Assembly: GCF_017876575.1 (NCBI RefSeq)
Contig: NZ_JAGIOE010000001.1
Location: forward strand, 4,134,443 to 4,198,442
Reading direction: 5' to 3'
DNA: 64,000 bases
Source: Paeniglutamicibacter psychrophenolicus
GTDB lineage: Bacteria > Actinomycetota > Actinomycetes > Actinomycetales > Micrococcaceae
Both the position numbers and the translations under genes were made by a program. Positions 35,655 through 45,370 of this stretch are shown here, piece by piece; the first letter of the stretch is position 1, and every line of letters begins with the position of its first letter. The notes beneath the pieces were generated by a model. That model ran no database searches. It was not told the DNA's origin and was given only the letters and a program-made list of their open reading frames with translations.

Positions 35655-37427
35655 ATGACCACAGCAGCAGCCATCGCCCTGCTCGCGGGAGACCGTGAGG
35701 ATCCGAGGTACCCAGTGACCCCGGACGATGAGCTGCGCGCCTACACCGCACTGGCGCTGGCCCTCGAAGAACTCGCCCCGCGCATCGCCAAGCACACCAG
35801 CTCCCCCACGGACGCCGCGTACTTTCTCCAGGTTGTCGAACGCGCCCACCGAGCCACCGGATTCGCCCAGCTCTCGGCCACCGACCTGGCGCAGCGCACA
35901 CTGGTCCACGAGCTGCCCGAGGACACCTTGGTCGGGATCAACCGGTGCCTCGCGGACCCGGACGCTTACATCGACGGAACCATCGATGTGCCCGAAGGCC
36001 CCGCCACCGCGCCGAAGGGACGGCCCACCTTCAAGGACACCACCGAGTTCCTGCAAAACACGTTCCGTATCGGCTTCATCGAGGCCCGGGACCGTGTGCA
36101 GGCCGCCACCCGCTTCTTCCCGCACACCGATGTCCACGGCATCGAGCGGCCCCCTCAATTCCCTTTGCTGGCCGAAGCACTCGCCAGCGGCAAGGCCTCA
36201 CCGGCCCAGATTGCCGATGCCGCCAAGAAACTTGAGCGGTTGCAGCCGGATATCAAGCAGTATCCGAACGCCGAGGAGCTTGCGGCCCGGCTCGAGGCCC
36301 AGGTGGCCGAATCCGTGCGCGAAGAAGATCCCCGCTCCACCAACAAGTTGTTCAGCTCCATCGGGGTCTCGCTCGCTGGGGGCGTCAAGGAACCATCCGA
36401 GGAAGTGCTGCGCGCCAAGCTCGGCGCGTTCTACCGCGGCACCAACGCCGGGATCGCGGAGTTCCTGCTACGTGTCCGGGCGGCCGACGCCGAGGCATTG
36501 CTTGCGCTCTTTGCCCAAATGGACAACCCGCGCACCAAGGCCGGGGACCGCGACGCGTTGCTTCAGCAGGCAAGCGACATTTGGAACGGTGCCGATGCCT
36601 CCAATACCTCCAACGGTTCCAACGAATCAGATGCTGCCACCACCGAGGACGGAAACGGCACGAAAACCGGCACCGCACCTTCGCTCCCGGATTTCCCCGA
36701 CTTCCTGGTCGATCCGGCAACCGGCCTCCCGCTGACCGACCCTGCCGAAGCCAACAAGCTCACCCTGGACCCGGTGCCCTCCGAAGCCAACATCCTTGAA
36801 GCCATGAACAACACCGAATATGGCTCCGACGGACTCACTCCACCGCAGCGGCATCTCCAGGGTTTGATGAACCTGCTCAAGACCAACGGCAGGGAACCCA
36901 AGGGAACCAAGACCTCGGGGCTTCCCTCACCGGAAATATTCATCATCACCACGCTGGCCGAGCTCGAGGGCCGGGCGGCGCAATCCGGGCTCACGCTGCA
37001 CGGGCAGAAATACACCCCGGCCGAGCTCAGACACGCCCTATGCGTCGGCGGGGCGATCCCGATCACGATGAACGGGGAAAGCCGGATCCTGGATCTGGGC
37101 ACCGAGCAGCGCTACTTCCCCGACTACATGCGCAAGGCAATCCTCGCCATCTATGGCGGGTGCATCTTCCCGGGGTGCACTGTGCCACCGGAGCATTGCG
37201 AGATCGACCACGACGACGAATGGGCCAAGGGCGGATCCACCAAAATCAACGAGGGCAGACCATTTTGTTCGAACCACCATCATGCCAAGCACACCGGACT
37301 CATCGACGTGGTCCGGGATGCCGACGGGCTCTTCTCCGTCATCCTGCCCAAGTTCTTGGATCCGGAGCAGAAACCGCGACGCAACGCCTACTGGCGGCAG
37401 TTCACCAGCAACCCGCCGCTGTTCTGA
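35655..37427 (+). CDS. DUF222 protein with C-terminal HNH endonuclease domain
   Basis: A 590-residue protein of the DUF222/REP13E12-like family common in many copies in actinobacteria. The N-terminal two thirds is helical DUF222; a Ser/Thr/Asn-rich linker lies near 310-335. The C-terminal HNH motif is intact: CIFPGC, then CEIDHDDEW with the catalytic His, then FCSNHHHAKH. The biological role is unknown; a DNA-cleaving activity is predicted. The ribosome site is weak. Confidence 0.85.
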   Translation: MTTAAAIALLAGDREDPRYPVTPDDELRAYTALALALEELAPRIAKHTSSPTDAAYFLQVVERAHRATGFAQLSATDLAQRTLVHELPEDTLVGINRCLADPDAYIDGTIDVPEGPATAPKGRPTFKDTTEFLQNTFRIGFIEARDRVQAATRFFPHTDVHGIERPPQFPLLAEALASGKASPAQIADAAKKLERLQPDIKQYPNAEELAARLEAQVAESVREEDPRSTNKLFSSIGVSLAGGVKEPSEEVLRAKLGAFYRGTNAGIAEFLLRVRAADAEALLALFAQMDNPRTKAGDRDALLQQASDIWNGADASNTSNGSNESDAATTEDGNGTKTGTAPSLPDFPDFLVDPATGLPLTDPAEANKLTLDPVPSEANILEAMNNTEYGSDGLTPPQRHLQGLMNLLKTNGREPKGTKTSGLPSPEIFIITTLAELEGRAAQSGLTLHGQKYTPAELRHALCVGGAIPITMNGESRILDLGTEQRYFPDYMRKAILAIYGGCIFPGCTVPPEHCEIDHDDEWAKGGSTKINEGRPFCSNHHHAKHTGLIDVVRDADGLFSVILPKFLDPEQKPRRNAYWRQFTSNPPLF

Positions 37428-37486
37428 GCCCAACCGCCGTTCCGAGCCCGGGCCGCCATTGCGGAAAATCCACCTTTAACGAGGTC

Positions 37487-37524
37487 GAGCCCCGGCCCCA
37501 CACACAGTGGGTGACCGGGGCTCG
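37487..37524. terminator. Bidirectional terminator between HNH gene and gatB
   Basis: CGAGCCCCGG (37487-37496) pairs with CCGGGGCTCG (37515-37524), with an inner CCCAC/GTGGG pairing. It sits between convergent genes. Confidence 0.8.
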
Positions 37525-37550
37525 AAGCCGTCCAAGCGGAAAACGGGGAA

Positions 37551-39065
37551 CTAGCCCTCGATGCCCAGCTTTTCCAGCACCAGTTCGCGCACGCGGCCGG
37601 CGTCGGCCTGTCCGCGGGTGGCCTTCATGACCGGGCCCATCAGCGCACCGATGGCCTGCAGCTTGCCGCCCTTGACCTTGGCGACCACGTCGGGCATGGC
37701 CTCCATGGCAGCGTCGATCGCGGCACCCAATGCCGAGTCGTCGTTGACGACTGCCAGCGAGCGCTTCTCGACGATCTCGGACGGGGTCCCCTCGCCGGAG
37801 ACCACGAACTCGAGCACCTGGCGGGCGATCTTGTCGTTGATCTTCTTGGCCTCGATCAGCGAGTTCAGTTCGACGATGGTCGCCGGGGTGACACCCATGT
37901 CGACAACGTCCTTGTCGGCTGCATTTGCCAGACGTGCGATCTCGCCCATCCACCACTTGCGGGCCACCGCAGCGGTGGTACCCGCTGCAATGGTCTCCTC
38001 GATCTGCTCGGTGATGCCGGCGTTGACGACGTCGCGGAACTCGGCGTCCGAGTAGCCCCAGTCGGCCTGCAGGCGCTTGCGGCGCTCGGCCGGCGGCTCG
38101 GGCAGGCGGGAGCGCAGCTCCTCGATCCACTCGACGGTGGTGATGACCGGAACCAGGTCCGGCTCCGGGAAGTAGCGGTAGTCATCCGCATCCGACTTCG
38201 GGCGGCCCGAGGTCGTGGTGCGGGTGTCCTCGTGCCAGTGGCGGGTTTCCTGCACGATGGCAGCCCCGGAGTTCAGCACCGCCGCGTGGCGCTCGATCTC
38301 AAAACGCACCGCGTGCTCGACGGCACGCAGCGAGTTCACGTTCTTGGTCTCGGTGCGGGTGCCGAACTTCTCCGCGCCCTTGAGCATCAGCGAGACGTTG
38401 GCGTCGCAACGCACGTTGCCGCGCTCCATCTTTGCGTCCGAGACATCCAGTGCCTTGACGATTTCGCGGATCGCCGCGACGTAGGCCTTGGCCAGCTCGG
38501 GGGCGCGCTTGCCGGCACCCTCGATGGTCTTGGTGACGATCTCGACCAGCGGCACGCCGGAACGGTTGTAGTCGACCAGCGAGTAGTCGGCACCCTGGAT
38601 GCGGCCGGTGGAACCACCCATGTGGGTGAGCTTGCCGGCGTCCTCTTCCATGTGCGCGCGCTCGATCTCCACGCGGAAGACCTCGCCGTCTTCCAGTTCG
38701 ATGTCGATCCAGCCGTCGTACGCGATCGGGTCGTCGTACTGGGAGGTCTGGAAGTTCTTCGGTGTGTCCGGGTAGAAGTAGTTCTTCCGGGCAAACCCGC
38801 AGCGCTCGGCGATCTTGCAGTTCAGCGCCAGGCCGATCATGATCGCGTATTCCACCGCGGTCTTGTTGACAACCGGCAGCACGCCGGGAAGGCCCAGGCA
38901 GACCGGGGTCACGTTGGTGTTGGGCGTATCACCGAACACGTTCGGTGCGGAGGAGAACATCTTGGTCTTGGTGTTCAGCTCGACGTGGACCTCGAAGCCC
39001 AACACCGGGTCGTACTTTTCCAGGGCGACGTCGAAGTCGACAAGTTCTTCTTGGTGCATGGCCAT
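37551..39065 (-). CDS. gatB: Asp-tRNA(Asn)/Glu-tRNA(Gln) amidotransferase subunit B
   Basis: Subunit of 504 residues that binds the mischarged tRNA and activates Asp or Glu with ATP. Family motifs GFEVHVELNTKTKMFS at the start, GSTGRIQGADYSLVDYNRSG near 150, and KNVNSLRAVEHA are present. The C-terminal YqeY-like tRNA-binding domain covers about 360-504. ATG at 39065 just after the gatA stop, with GGAGGGG inside gatA. Confidence 0.96.
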   Translation of the reverse strand: MAMHQEELVDFDVALEKYDPVLGFEVHVELNTKTKMFSSAPNVFGDTPNTNVTPVCLGLPGVLPVVNKTAVEYAIMIGLALNCKIAERCGFARKNYFYPDTPKNFQTSQYDDPIAYDGWIDIELEDGEVFRVEIERAHMEEDAGKLTHMGGSTGRIQGADYSLVDYNRSGVPLVEIVTKTIEGAGKRAPELAKAYVAAIREIVKALDVSDAKMERGNVRCDANVSLMLKGAEKFGTRTETKNVNSLRAVEHAVRFEIERHAAVLNSGAAIVQETRHWHEDTRTTTSGRPKSDADDYRYFPEPDLVPVITTVEWIEELRSRLPEPPAERRKRLQADWGYSDAEFRDVVNAGITEQIEETIAAGTTAAVARKWWMGEIARLANAADKDVVDMGVTPATIVELNSLIEAKKINDKIARQVLEFVVSGEGTPSEIVEKRSLAVVNDDSALGAAIDAAMEAMPDVVAKVKGGKLQAIGALMGPVMKATRGQADAGRVRELVLEKLGIEG

Positions 39066-39066
39066 G

Positions 39067-40614
39067 TTAGGCAACCCCTCCGGTGGTGGCGGCGGACAGT
39101 TCGGGGGCCTGATCCAGCAGACGGCCGCCCCACTTGTCTTCCAGCAGTTTCTCAAGTGCCGCTCCGGCACGGTACAGGCGGGCATCCTCGCGGGCCGGGG
39201 CCAGGAACTGGATGCCGACCGGCAACCCCTCGGACAGGCCGCCGGGCACGGTGATACCCGGGATCCCGGCCATGTTCGCCGGGATGGTCGCCACGTCGTT
39301 GAGGTACATCGCCAGCGGATCGTCGGTCTTCGAGCCCAGCTCGAAGGCCACGGTCGGGCTGGTCGGGGAGATCAGCACGTCGGCCAGCTCAAACGCGGCG
39401 TCGAAGTCGCGCTGGATCAGCGTGCGGACCTTCTGCGCCGAGCCGTAGTAGGCGTCGTAGTAGCCTGCGCTCAGCGCGTAGGTGCCCAGGATGATGCGGC
39501 GCTTGACCTCGTCGCCGAAGCCCGCGGCACGGGTTGCACCCATGACGCGTTCGATGGTCAGCGGACCCTCCGTGGGAAGCACGCGGGTGCCGAAGCGCAC
39601 GCCGTCGAACTTCGCCAGGTTGGAGGAGACCTCCGAGGGCATGATCAGGTAGTAGGCGCCCAGCGCGTACTTGAAGTTCGGGCAGGAAACCTCAACGATT
39701 TCGGCTCCGGCGGCGCGCAATGCCTCGAGCGATTCGTCGAAGCGCTCCTGGACACCGGCCTCGTAGCCTTCGCCCTGCAGTTCCTTGATGACGCCGACGC
39801 GCACGCCGGTCATGTCGCCCGATGCACCCTGTTCGGCGGCGGCAACCAGTGCCGGCACCGGCTCGTTGAGCGAGGTGGAGTCGGCGGCGTCGTGCCCGCC
39901 GATCAGCTCGTGCAGGTATGCGGAGTCCAGCACGGTCCGGGTGACCGGGCCGATCTGGTCAAGCGAGGAGGCCATGGCGATCGCGCCGTAGCGCGAGACC
40001 CCGCCGTAGGTCGGCTTCACGCCGACGGTGCCGGTGACGGCACCGGGCTGGCGGATCGATCCGCCGGTGTCGGTGCCCAGGGCCAGCGGCGCCTCGAAGG
40101 CAGCCACGGCTGCTGCGGAACCGCCGCCGGATCCGCCCGGGATCCGGTCCAGGTCCCACGGGTTGCGGGTCGGGCCGTAGGCCGAGTGCTCGGTGGAGGA
40201 ACCCATCGCGAACTCGTCCAGGTTGGTCTTGCCCAGCATCGGCAGCTTCGCGGCGCGGATCTTTTCGATCACGGTCGCGTCGTAGGGGCTCATCCAGCCT
40301 TCGAGCATCTTCGATGCCGCGGTGGTGGGCTGGCCCTTGGTGACGATGAGGTCCTTGATGGCGATCGGCACGCCGGCGAACGGGTGCAGCGCCTCGGCTG
40401 CGGCTCCGCCGGCGGCGCGGATGGCGTCGACCTCTGCGGCAACGGCCAGTGCCTCTTCGGTGTTCACGTGCAGGAAGGCGTGGACGCCGCGCTCCCCGCC
40501 GTCAACCTCTGCGATGCGGTCCAGGTGTGCCTGCACGGCGGCCACGGACGTGATTTCGCCCGCGCGCAGCTTGGCTGCGAGCTCGGTGGCGGAAAGTTGG
40601 ATGATCTGGTTCAT
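39067..40614 (-). CDS. gatA: Asp-tRNA(Asn)/Glu-tRNA(Gln) amidotransferase subunit A
   Basis: Amidase-signature glutaminase subunit, 515 residues, releasing ammonia from glutamine for GatB. The catalytic triad is Lys87 (IAIKDLI), Ser162 (PGGSGGGSA) and Ser186 ([10 protein letters not shown]). It forms the gatCAB operon with gatC 3 bp upstream. Confidence 0.96.
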   Translation of the reverse strand: MNQIIQLSATELAAKLRAGEITSVAAVQAHLDRIAEVDGGERGVHAFLHVNTEEALAVAAEVDAIRAAGGAAAEALHPFAGVPIAIKDLIVTKGQPTTAASKMLEGWMSPYDATVIEKIRAAKLPMLGKTNLDEFAMGSSTEHSAYGPTRNPWDLDRIPGGSGGGSAAAVAAFEAPLALGTDTGGSIRQPGAVTGTVGVKPTYGGVSRYGAIAMASSLDQIGPVTRTVLDSAYLHELIGGHDAADSTSLNEPVPALVAAAEQGASGDMTGVRVGVIKELQGEGYEAGVQERFDESLEALRAAGAEIVEVSCPNFKYALGAYYLIMPSEVSSNLAKFDGVRFGTRVLPTEGPLTIERVMGATRAAGFGDEVKRRIILGTYALSAGYYDAYYGSAQKVRTLIQRDFDAAFELADVLISPTSPTVAFELGSKTDDPLAMYLNDVATIPANMAGIPGITVPGGLSEGLPVGIQFLAPAREDARLYRAGAALEKLLEDKWGGRLLDQAPELSAATTGGVA

Positions 40615-40617
40615 GAA

Positions 40618-40914
40618 TTACTCTCCATCCAAAATGGCCGGCACCTTGAAGCGGGTGTCGACGGAGTCCGGTGCGTTCATCAGCGCTTCCTCGGCGGTGA
40701 GCGTCGGACCCACGACGTCCTCGCGGAAGACGTTCGACAGGGCAATGGGGTGCGTGGTGGCCGGGACGTCGGCCGAGGCGGCCTCAGAGACCGACGCGAT
40801 TGATTCGACAATGACACCGAGTTCGCCGGTCATTTTGTCCAGCTCGGCATCGCTCATCTCGATGTGGGCCAGCTGCGCCAAATGCGCAACGTCCTCACGG
40901 CTGATGGCAGACAT
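40618..40914 (-). CDS. gatC: Asp-tRNA(Asn)/Glu-tRNA(Gln) amidotransferase subunit C
   Basis: A 98-residue chaperone-like subunit wrapping GatA and GatB. The opening ISREDVAHLAQLAHIEMSD and the C-terminal DTRFKVPAIL are diagnostic. AGGGAG precedes the ATG. First gene of gatCAB. Confidence 0.94.
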   Translation of the reverse strand: MSAISREDVAHLAQLAHIEMSDAELDKMTGELGVIVESIASVSEAASADVPATTHPIALSNVFREDVVGPTLTAEEALMNAPDSVDTRFKVPAILDGE

Positions 40915-41045
40915 GTATCTCCCTAGGTGGGCGGATGGGGTTTCCCCCCTAGTCTAGTACGCCCGGACCCTGCCAATGGCTTCGCGCGGCCCGCCCGCAG
41001 GGCCCTCCCCGGCCCCGCTCCTCCAAGGACCGGAGCACCTTGTGG

Positions 41046-41642
41046 CTAGGAGAATTCGATGACCGCGCCGCGCACCGGCACACCGGCTTCGGTCCATGGT
41101 GAGGTGACCCACGCCGCGGCGCCCGACGAGCCCGCGCCACCGGCCACCGGGCGGCGGATCACGGTGATCTTGCCGTTTCCCGCAGCCACACCCGTACCCT
41201 CTCCTGCTCCCTGGCCGGCGGCGCGATCCACGCCCACCAGCGGCTCGAGGGTGTGTGAATCGTTCTGGTGCTGTGCCGCCACGTCCCCGGCCAGCAACGC
41301 ACGCACCTGTGCCTGCCACACGGGGTCGCCCTCGCCGTCGTAGATCCAGCGCGTGCCCAGCACCCCGTGGTCACTGGTGCCAAGCAGCCATGCCTCTGCC
41401 CCGGGCAGTTCCGCCCCGCGGTAGGCCAGCGGCACGTGGTAGATGGCCGGTTCCCCGGCGGCGGTGTCGGCCACGACGATGAATTCCATGCCCACCGCGC
41501 CGGCCGGGTCATCGAGCCGGAATCCGCCGAGGGTCTCAAGCACCGCCTCCCCCTCGCCGGCGAACCACTCCTGGCGCGGCAGCCACGCCGCGATGAGCTG
41601 GTGCTTGGTGGGATCCATGGTGGTGGCAAAAATCTCGCTCAT
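41046..41642 (-). CDS. Maltokinase N-terminal cap-like domain protein
   Basis: A 198-residue soluble protein resembling the cap domain found at the N-terminus of actinobacterial maltokinases: LIAAWLPRQEWFAGEG near the start, then VVADTAAGEPAIYHVPLAYRG and the TSDHGVLGTRWIYDG stretch. The kinase domain itself is absent, so it is a free-standing cap protein of unknown role, as known in Arthrobacter relatives. CAGGAGAG precedes the ATG at 41642. The 268-bp gap before it contains CGGATGG/CCATCCG (41666-41695), a possible operator. Confidence 0.65.
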   Translation of the reverse strand: MSEIFATTMDPTKHQLIAAWLPRQEWFAGEGEAVLETLGGFRLDDPAGAVGMEFIVVADTAAGEPAIYHVPLAYRGAELPGAEAWLLGTSDHGVLGTRWIYDGEGDPVWQAQVRALLAGDVAAQHQNDSHTLEPLVGVDRAAGQGAGEGTGVAAGNGKITVIRRPVAGGAGSSGAAAWVTSPWTEAGVPVRGAVIEFS

Positions 41643-41783
41643 GTTGCTCTCCTGCACGACGTCGACGGATGGAACCGGCAGCGAAACGCCATCCGCCCGT
41701 GCGGCGGCATCCCGGCCCTGGGTCCAACCCTATCGAATCGGCCCACGTCGGTGGTCGGATCACCGTCACACACCAAATGCAGC

Positions 41784-41823
41784 AGGCTCCCGCGCCGCGG
41801 AAGAATCCGCGGCCCGGGAGCCT
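41784..41823 (-). terminator. Strong hairpin after the GNAT gene
   Basis: AGGCTCCCG and CCGCGGA pair with TCCGCGG and CGGGAGCCT around an AGAA loop: 16 base pairs interrupted by one 2-base internal loop. It lies 88 bp past the GNAT stop on the - strand. Confidence 0.65.
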
Positions 41824-41910
41824 GGGCCCCGGCACTGTCCCCATCGCTTTCGGACGGCGGGAACAGCTCGGCGGGGAAGCCGATAGGCGCTCATCGCCAA
41901 GTACCAAGCG

Positions 41911-42435
41911 CTAAAGCGCCAAGGTGTAGACGACCAACACGATCTCGGTGTTCGGGACGTACCAGTCGCGCGCCGAAGCATGGATGAAGCCGTCGGCCTC
42001 GTAGAGCGCGCGGGCGGCGACCCAGTGGCCGCCGGTGGTCAGCGAGACGGTGTGCACGTCCTCGAGCTCGCGGGCGCGGGCGATCACCGCGTTGAGCAGG
42101 GCGCGTCCGGCACCGGAGCGCTGCACGGCAGGGTCCACCACCAGCATGCGGAATTCCAGTTCGCCCTCGAGGGCGATGTCCGCGTACTCGCTGCCCGGGC
42201 GCACCAAGGTGACCGAGCCGATGACCACGCCGTCGCGCTCGGCGACCAGGATCTCGGCGGCGGCGTGGCGCTTGGCGACCTGCTGCACGAACTGCAGGTA
42301 CTCGTGGTCCGGGTCATCGAAGTGCCCGGCGTGCAGGTAGGAGTCCACGGTGATCCGCGCGATGTGCGGGTAGTCGGCTTCGGTGGCCGGACGGATCAAC
42401 AGGGTGCTGGCGGGTGCGAGGGTTGCGGTAGTCAT
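41911..42435 (-). CDS. GNAT-family N-acetyltransferase
   Basis: A 174-residue acetyltransferase. Strand-helix order is typical, starting LLIRPATEADYPHIARI. The acetyl-CoA loop is VDPAVQRSGAGRALLNAVI (R/QxxGxG/A type), followed by GHWVAARALYEADGF. The substrate is unknown. ATG at 42435 after GAAGGTA. Confidence 0.87.
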   Translation of the reverse strand: MTTATLAPASTLLIRPATEADYPHIARITVDSYLHAGHFDDPDHEYLQFVQQVAKRHAAAEILVAERDGVVIGSVTLVRPGSEYADIALEGELEFRMLVVDPAVQRSGAGRALLNAVIARARELEDVHTVSLTTGGHWVAARALYEADGFIHASARDWYVPNTEIVLVVYTLAL

Positions 42436-42774
42436 TACCTTCAAGTGTGCCAGCCCCCGCGGTCACCGGGCACCCGGCAACGGCCGCTTGTTGCCAACCT
42501 CACCCCGGAGACAATAGCGAAAGCGGTTCCCTTCCGGCCAACCGATTCGCCGCACCGCACCGCGCTGCGCCATCGCCCCGTTGCCCCGTCACCGCGCCGA
42601 TCCGGCAGCAACGATCCCCGACCTCTGGTCTTTTGCCCGTTGGTGCCGTTGGCTGGTTGGCATGACCAATTCACGCACGCCTCGGTTTTCCCCGGCCCGC
42701 CCAGGCGCCCGCCCAGGCGCCCGCCTGCGCTCCCACCCCTACGCCCGCAGCCTCTCCCTTGCGGTGCCGCGCTG
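42436..42774. other. Intergenic region without a recognised gene
   Basis: A 339-bp divergent gap between the GNAT gene and nagZ. It must hold the nagZ promoter. Only a short tandem repeat (GCCCAGGCGCC unit, near 42701-42725) and TTGG/CCAA around CATGA (near 42656-42668) were seen. No DasR-type operator was recognised. Confidence 0.4.
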
Positions 42775-44322
42775 ATGTCTTCCGATACCCCCGCTCCGGT
42801 CCGTCTGCCGGAGGGCTTCATCGCAACCACGCCGCCAACGATGGCCAAGGCCAAGGTCCCGGCCCGGCCCGGCGAGGCCCGGCTGCGCACCCTCGCCGCG
42901 GCCACGCTGATGCCCGGGTTCACCGGCACGCGGATGCCGGACTGGATCGCCGACGCGCTGGCCTCCGGGGTCGGGTCGGTGTGCATCTACGGCACCAACC
43001 TCTCCTCCCCGGCGCAACTGGCAACGCTGATGGCCCAGCTGCGCGCCGCCTCGCCCACGGTGCTGCTGGCCCTGGACGAGGAGGGCGGGGACGTCACCCG
43101 CCTGCACTACCTCACCGGTTCCAACCAGCCGGGCAACGCGGTGCTCGGGCGCATCGACGACGTCGCCACCACCGAGGCCTCCGCAGCGGCCATCGCCGCG
43201 GAGCTGGTGGCCCTGGGCTTCAACCTGAACCTGGCACCGGACGCGGACGTGAACTCCACCGCCTCCAACCCCGTCATCGGGGTGCGCAGCTTCGGCGCCG
43301 ACGCAGCCCTGGTCGCCCGGCACACCGCGGCCTTCACCAGCGGGCTGCAGCGAGCCGGGGTCGCCGCGTGCGCCAAGCACTTCCCGGGCCACGGCGACAC
43401 CGCCACCGACTCGCATCTTGCACTGCCCACCATCGAAGTGAATGAGCACACGCTGCGCACCCGCGAGCTGGTGCCCTTTGCCGCCGCCATTGCCGCGGGC
43501 ACCGCCAGCATCATGACCAGCCACATCATGGTCCCGGTGCTCGACGCGGAGCATCCCGCAACGTTCTCGAGGGCGATCCTGCAGGATTTGCTGCGCGGGG
43601 AGCTCGGCTTTACCGGTGCGGTCATCACCGATGCACTGGACATGGCCGGGGCCTGCGCGATCACCGGCATCGAGGCCGCGGCGGTGCGGGCGCTGGCCGC
43701 CGGCGCCGATTTGCTCTGCCTGGGTTCACGGACCTCCGCCGAGCGCTACGCGGGAATCCTGGGGGCCATCGTCGATGCCGTGTACGCCGGGGACCTGCAG
43801 GCAGCCCGGCTGAAGGATGCCGCCGGTCGCGTCGCGGTGCTGGCCGCCGGCTACCGCCCCCGCGCAGCCGCTTCCCCGGTTCCCGCGGCAGGAACCGCGG
43901 GCGCCGTCCCGGATGCCGTGGCCATCACCGCGGCCTTCGACATCGGCCCCGCCGCGCGCGCCTGGCTGGCGGACCGCTCCGTGCCTTTGCTCATCCAGGT
44001 CGACAGCGAGGCGAACATGGCCGTCGGGCACGTCCCGTGGGGCCCGGCATCCGCCGGGGCCGCGGGCACCCTGAAGCATGCCGACCCGTCGGCGAAGATC
44101 GCCCTGGTCGGCCGCGGACTGGATGACGACCACCGGATCTGGCAGATCGCCGACGAGCTGCGCGCCGATGGGCGCACGCTCATCACGGTGGAATGCGGCT
44201 GGCCCCGCGGCGGGGCGGACCTGGTGACCTTCGGCGCCTCGCGCACCGTCTCGCGGGCGCTGGTCGAGCTGTTGGCCCCGGGCCCGGCTGGAATGCCCGG
44301 CCACGATCGGGATACGCTCTAG
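42775..44322 (+). CDS. nagZ: Beta-N-acetylglucosaminidase, GH3 family (NagZ-type)
   Basis: A 515-residue glycoside hydrolase. The NagZ signature KHFPGHGDTATDSH (about 202-215) carries the catalytic His/Asp dyad. The nucleophile is the Asp of ITDALDMAGA near 285. It is longer than Gram-negative NagZ (about 340) because of a C-terminal domain, as in Gram-positive relatives. No signal peptide is seen, so it may act inside the cell on muropeptide or chitin fragments. nagB follows 70 bp later, linking it to GlcNAc recycling. The ribosome site is weak. Confidence 0.88.
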   Translation: MSSDTPAPVRLPEGFIATTPPTMAKAKVPARPGEARLRTLAAATLMPGFTGTRMPDWIADALASGVGSVCIYGTNLSSPAQLATLMAQLRAASPTVLLALDEEGGDVTRLHYLTGSNQPGNAVLGRIDDVATTEASAAAIAAELVALGFNLNLAPDADVNSTASNPVIGVRSFGADAALVARHTAAFTSGLQRAGVAACAKHFPGHGDTATDSHLALPTIEVNEHTLRTRELVPFAAAIAAGTASIMTSHIMVPVLDAEHPATFSRAILQDLLRGELGFTGAVITDALDMAGACAITGIEAAAVRALAAGADLLCLGSRTSAERYAGILGAIVDAVYAGDLQAARLKDAAGRVAVLAAGYRPRAAASPVPAAGTAGAVPDAVAITAAFDIGPAARAWLADRSVPLLIQVDSEANMAVGHVPWGPASAGAAGTLKHADPSAKIALVGRGLDDDHRIWQIADELRADGRTLITVECGWPRGGADLVTFGASRTVSRALVELLAPGPAGMPGHDRDTL

Positions 44323-44392
44323 GTTCGCCATGCGTGCCCGCACGGCCGCACCGCTGGCCCACTTTCCCGCACCACCTTGAAGGAACACACAC

Positions 44393-45181
44393 ATGGAAGT
44401 ACTGATCGCCGCCACCGCCGAGGAAGCCGCGAAGTTCGCCGCCGAGGCGGTGCTTGACGGGCTGCGTTCGCGCACCGAAGGCAACACCGTCCTGGGCGTG
44501 GCCACCGGGTCCACGCCGCTGGGCCTCTACGGCGAGCTGGCCAAGGCGGTGGCCGGCGGCGAGGTCGACTTCGGCGACACCCTGGCCTTCGCGCTGGACG
44601 AGTACGTCGGCCTGGAGGGCACCCACGAGCAGTCCTACCGCCAGACCCTGGTCCGCGAGCTGTGCGGGGTCATCGGCATCCGCGAGGAAAACCTGTTCAC
44701 CCCCAACGGCTTCGGGGACTCCGAGGAGCAGATCCGCGCGCAGTCCGCCGCCTACGACGCGGCCATCGCTGCGGCAGGGGTCGACGTGCAGATCCTGGGC
44801 ATCGGCGCCAACGGCCACATCGGCTTCAACGAGCCCGGTTCCTCGCTGCGCTCCCGCACCCGCATCAAGCGCCTGTCCTCCAAGACCCGCGAGGACAACG
44901 CGCGCTTCTTCGACGGGCTCGACGCGGTCCCCACGCACTCGGTGACCCAGGGCCTGGGCACCATCCTCGAGGCCCGCCGCGTGGTCATGGTCGCCACCGG
45001 CAGCCACAAGGCCGCCGCGGTGGCCACCGCACTGGAGGGCCCACTGTCCTCGGCCTGCCCCGGCTCGGTGCTGCAGCTGCACCCTGACGCCGTGGTGGTG
45101 CTCGACGAGGCCGCCGCCGCGGGCCTGAAGAACCGCGACTACTACGACGATTCGGCCGCCGGCCTGCAGTTCGGCATCTAG
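44393..45181 (+). CDS. nagB: Glucosamine-6-phosphate deaminase
   Basis: A 262-residue enzyme converting glucosamine-6-phosphate to fructose-6-phosphate and ammonia. Motifs GVATGSTPLGLY, FALDEYVGL (catalytic Asp) and GIGANGHIGFNEPG (active-site His) are intact. GAAGGA precedes the ATG. It closes the GlcNAc route begun by NagZ; nagA and nagK are not in this window. Confidence 0.95.
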   Translation: MEVLIAATAEEAAKFAAEAVLDGLRSRTEGNTVLGVATGSTPLGLYGELAKAVAGGEVDFGDTLAFALDEYVGLEGTHEQSYRQTLVRELCGVIGIREENLFTPNGFGDSEEQIRAQSAAYDAAIAAAGVDVQILGIGANGHIGFNEPGSSLRSRTRIKRLSSKTREDNARFFDGLDAVPTHSVTQGLGTILEARRVVMVATGSHKAAAVATALEGPLSSACPGSVLQLHPDAVVVLDEAAAAGLKNRDYYDDSAAGLQFGI

Positions 45182-45242
45182 CCCTCCGCCCGGCAGCACG
45201 CCCAGGCGCCGGCGGTTTCCCGCTTTTTGGGTGCCGACGACG

Positions 45243-45287
45243 AAGCCCGCCGCACCCGTGGTGAAGCCACGGGGGCGGCGGGCTTTT
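45243..45287. terminator. Strong terminator after nagB
   Basis: AAGCCCGCCGC and CCCGTGG pair with CCACGGG and GCGGCGGGCTT, followed by TT. About 18 bp of stem with a T run, between convergent nagB and the phosphatase gene. Just beyond, a 15-bp direct repeat (GCTGCGCCAGGTCCC) occurs at 45296 and 45346. Confidence 0.88.
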
Positions 45288-45370
45288 GCGTGCCCGCTGC
45301 GCCAGGTCCCGGCCCACCATGTCCTGGCCCGCTGTGGCGCGGGCTGCTGCGCCAGGTCCCGACCGCTGCG

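Noticed and set aside
42695-42730. Short tandem GCCCAGGCGCC repeat as a minisatellite or site
   Set aside because: Only about two and a half units in GC-rich intergenic DNA; likely chance or slippage.
41980-42774. In-frame upstream extension of nagZ
   Set aside because: It covers the GNAT gene on the other strand and the intergenic region; residues are low complexity. The GH3 fold starts after 42775.
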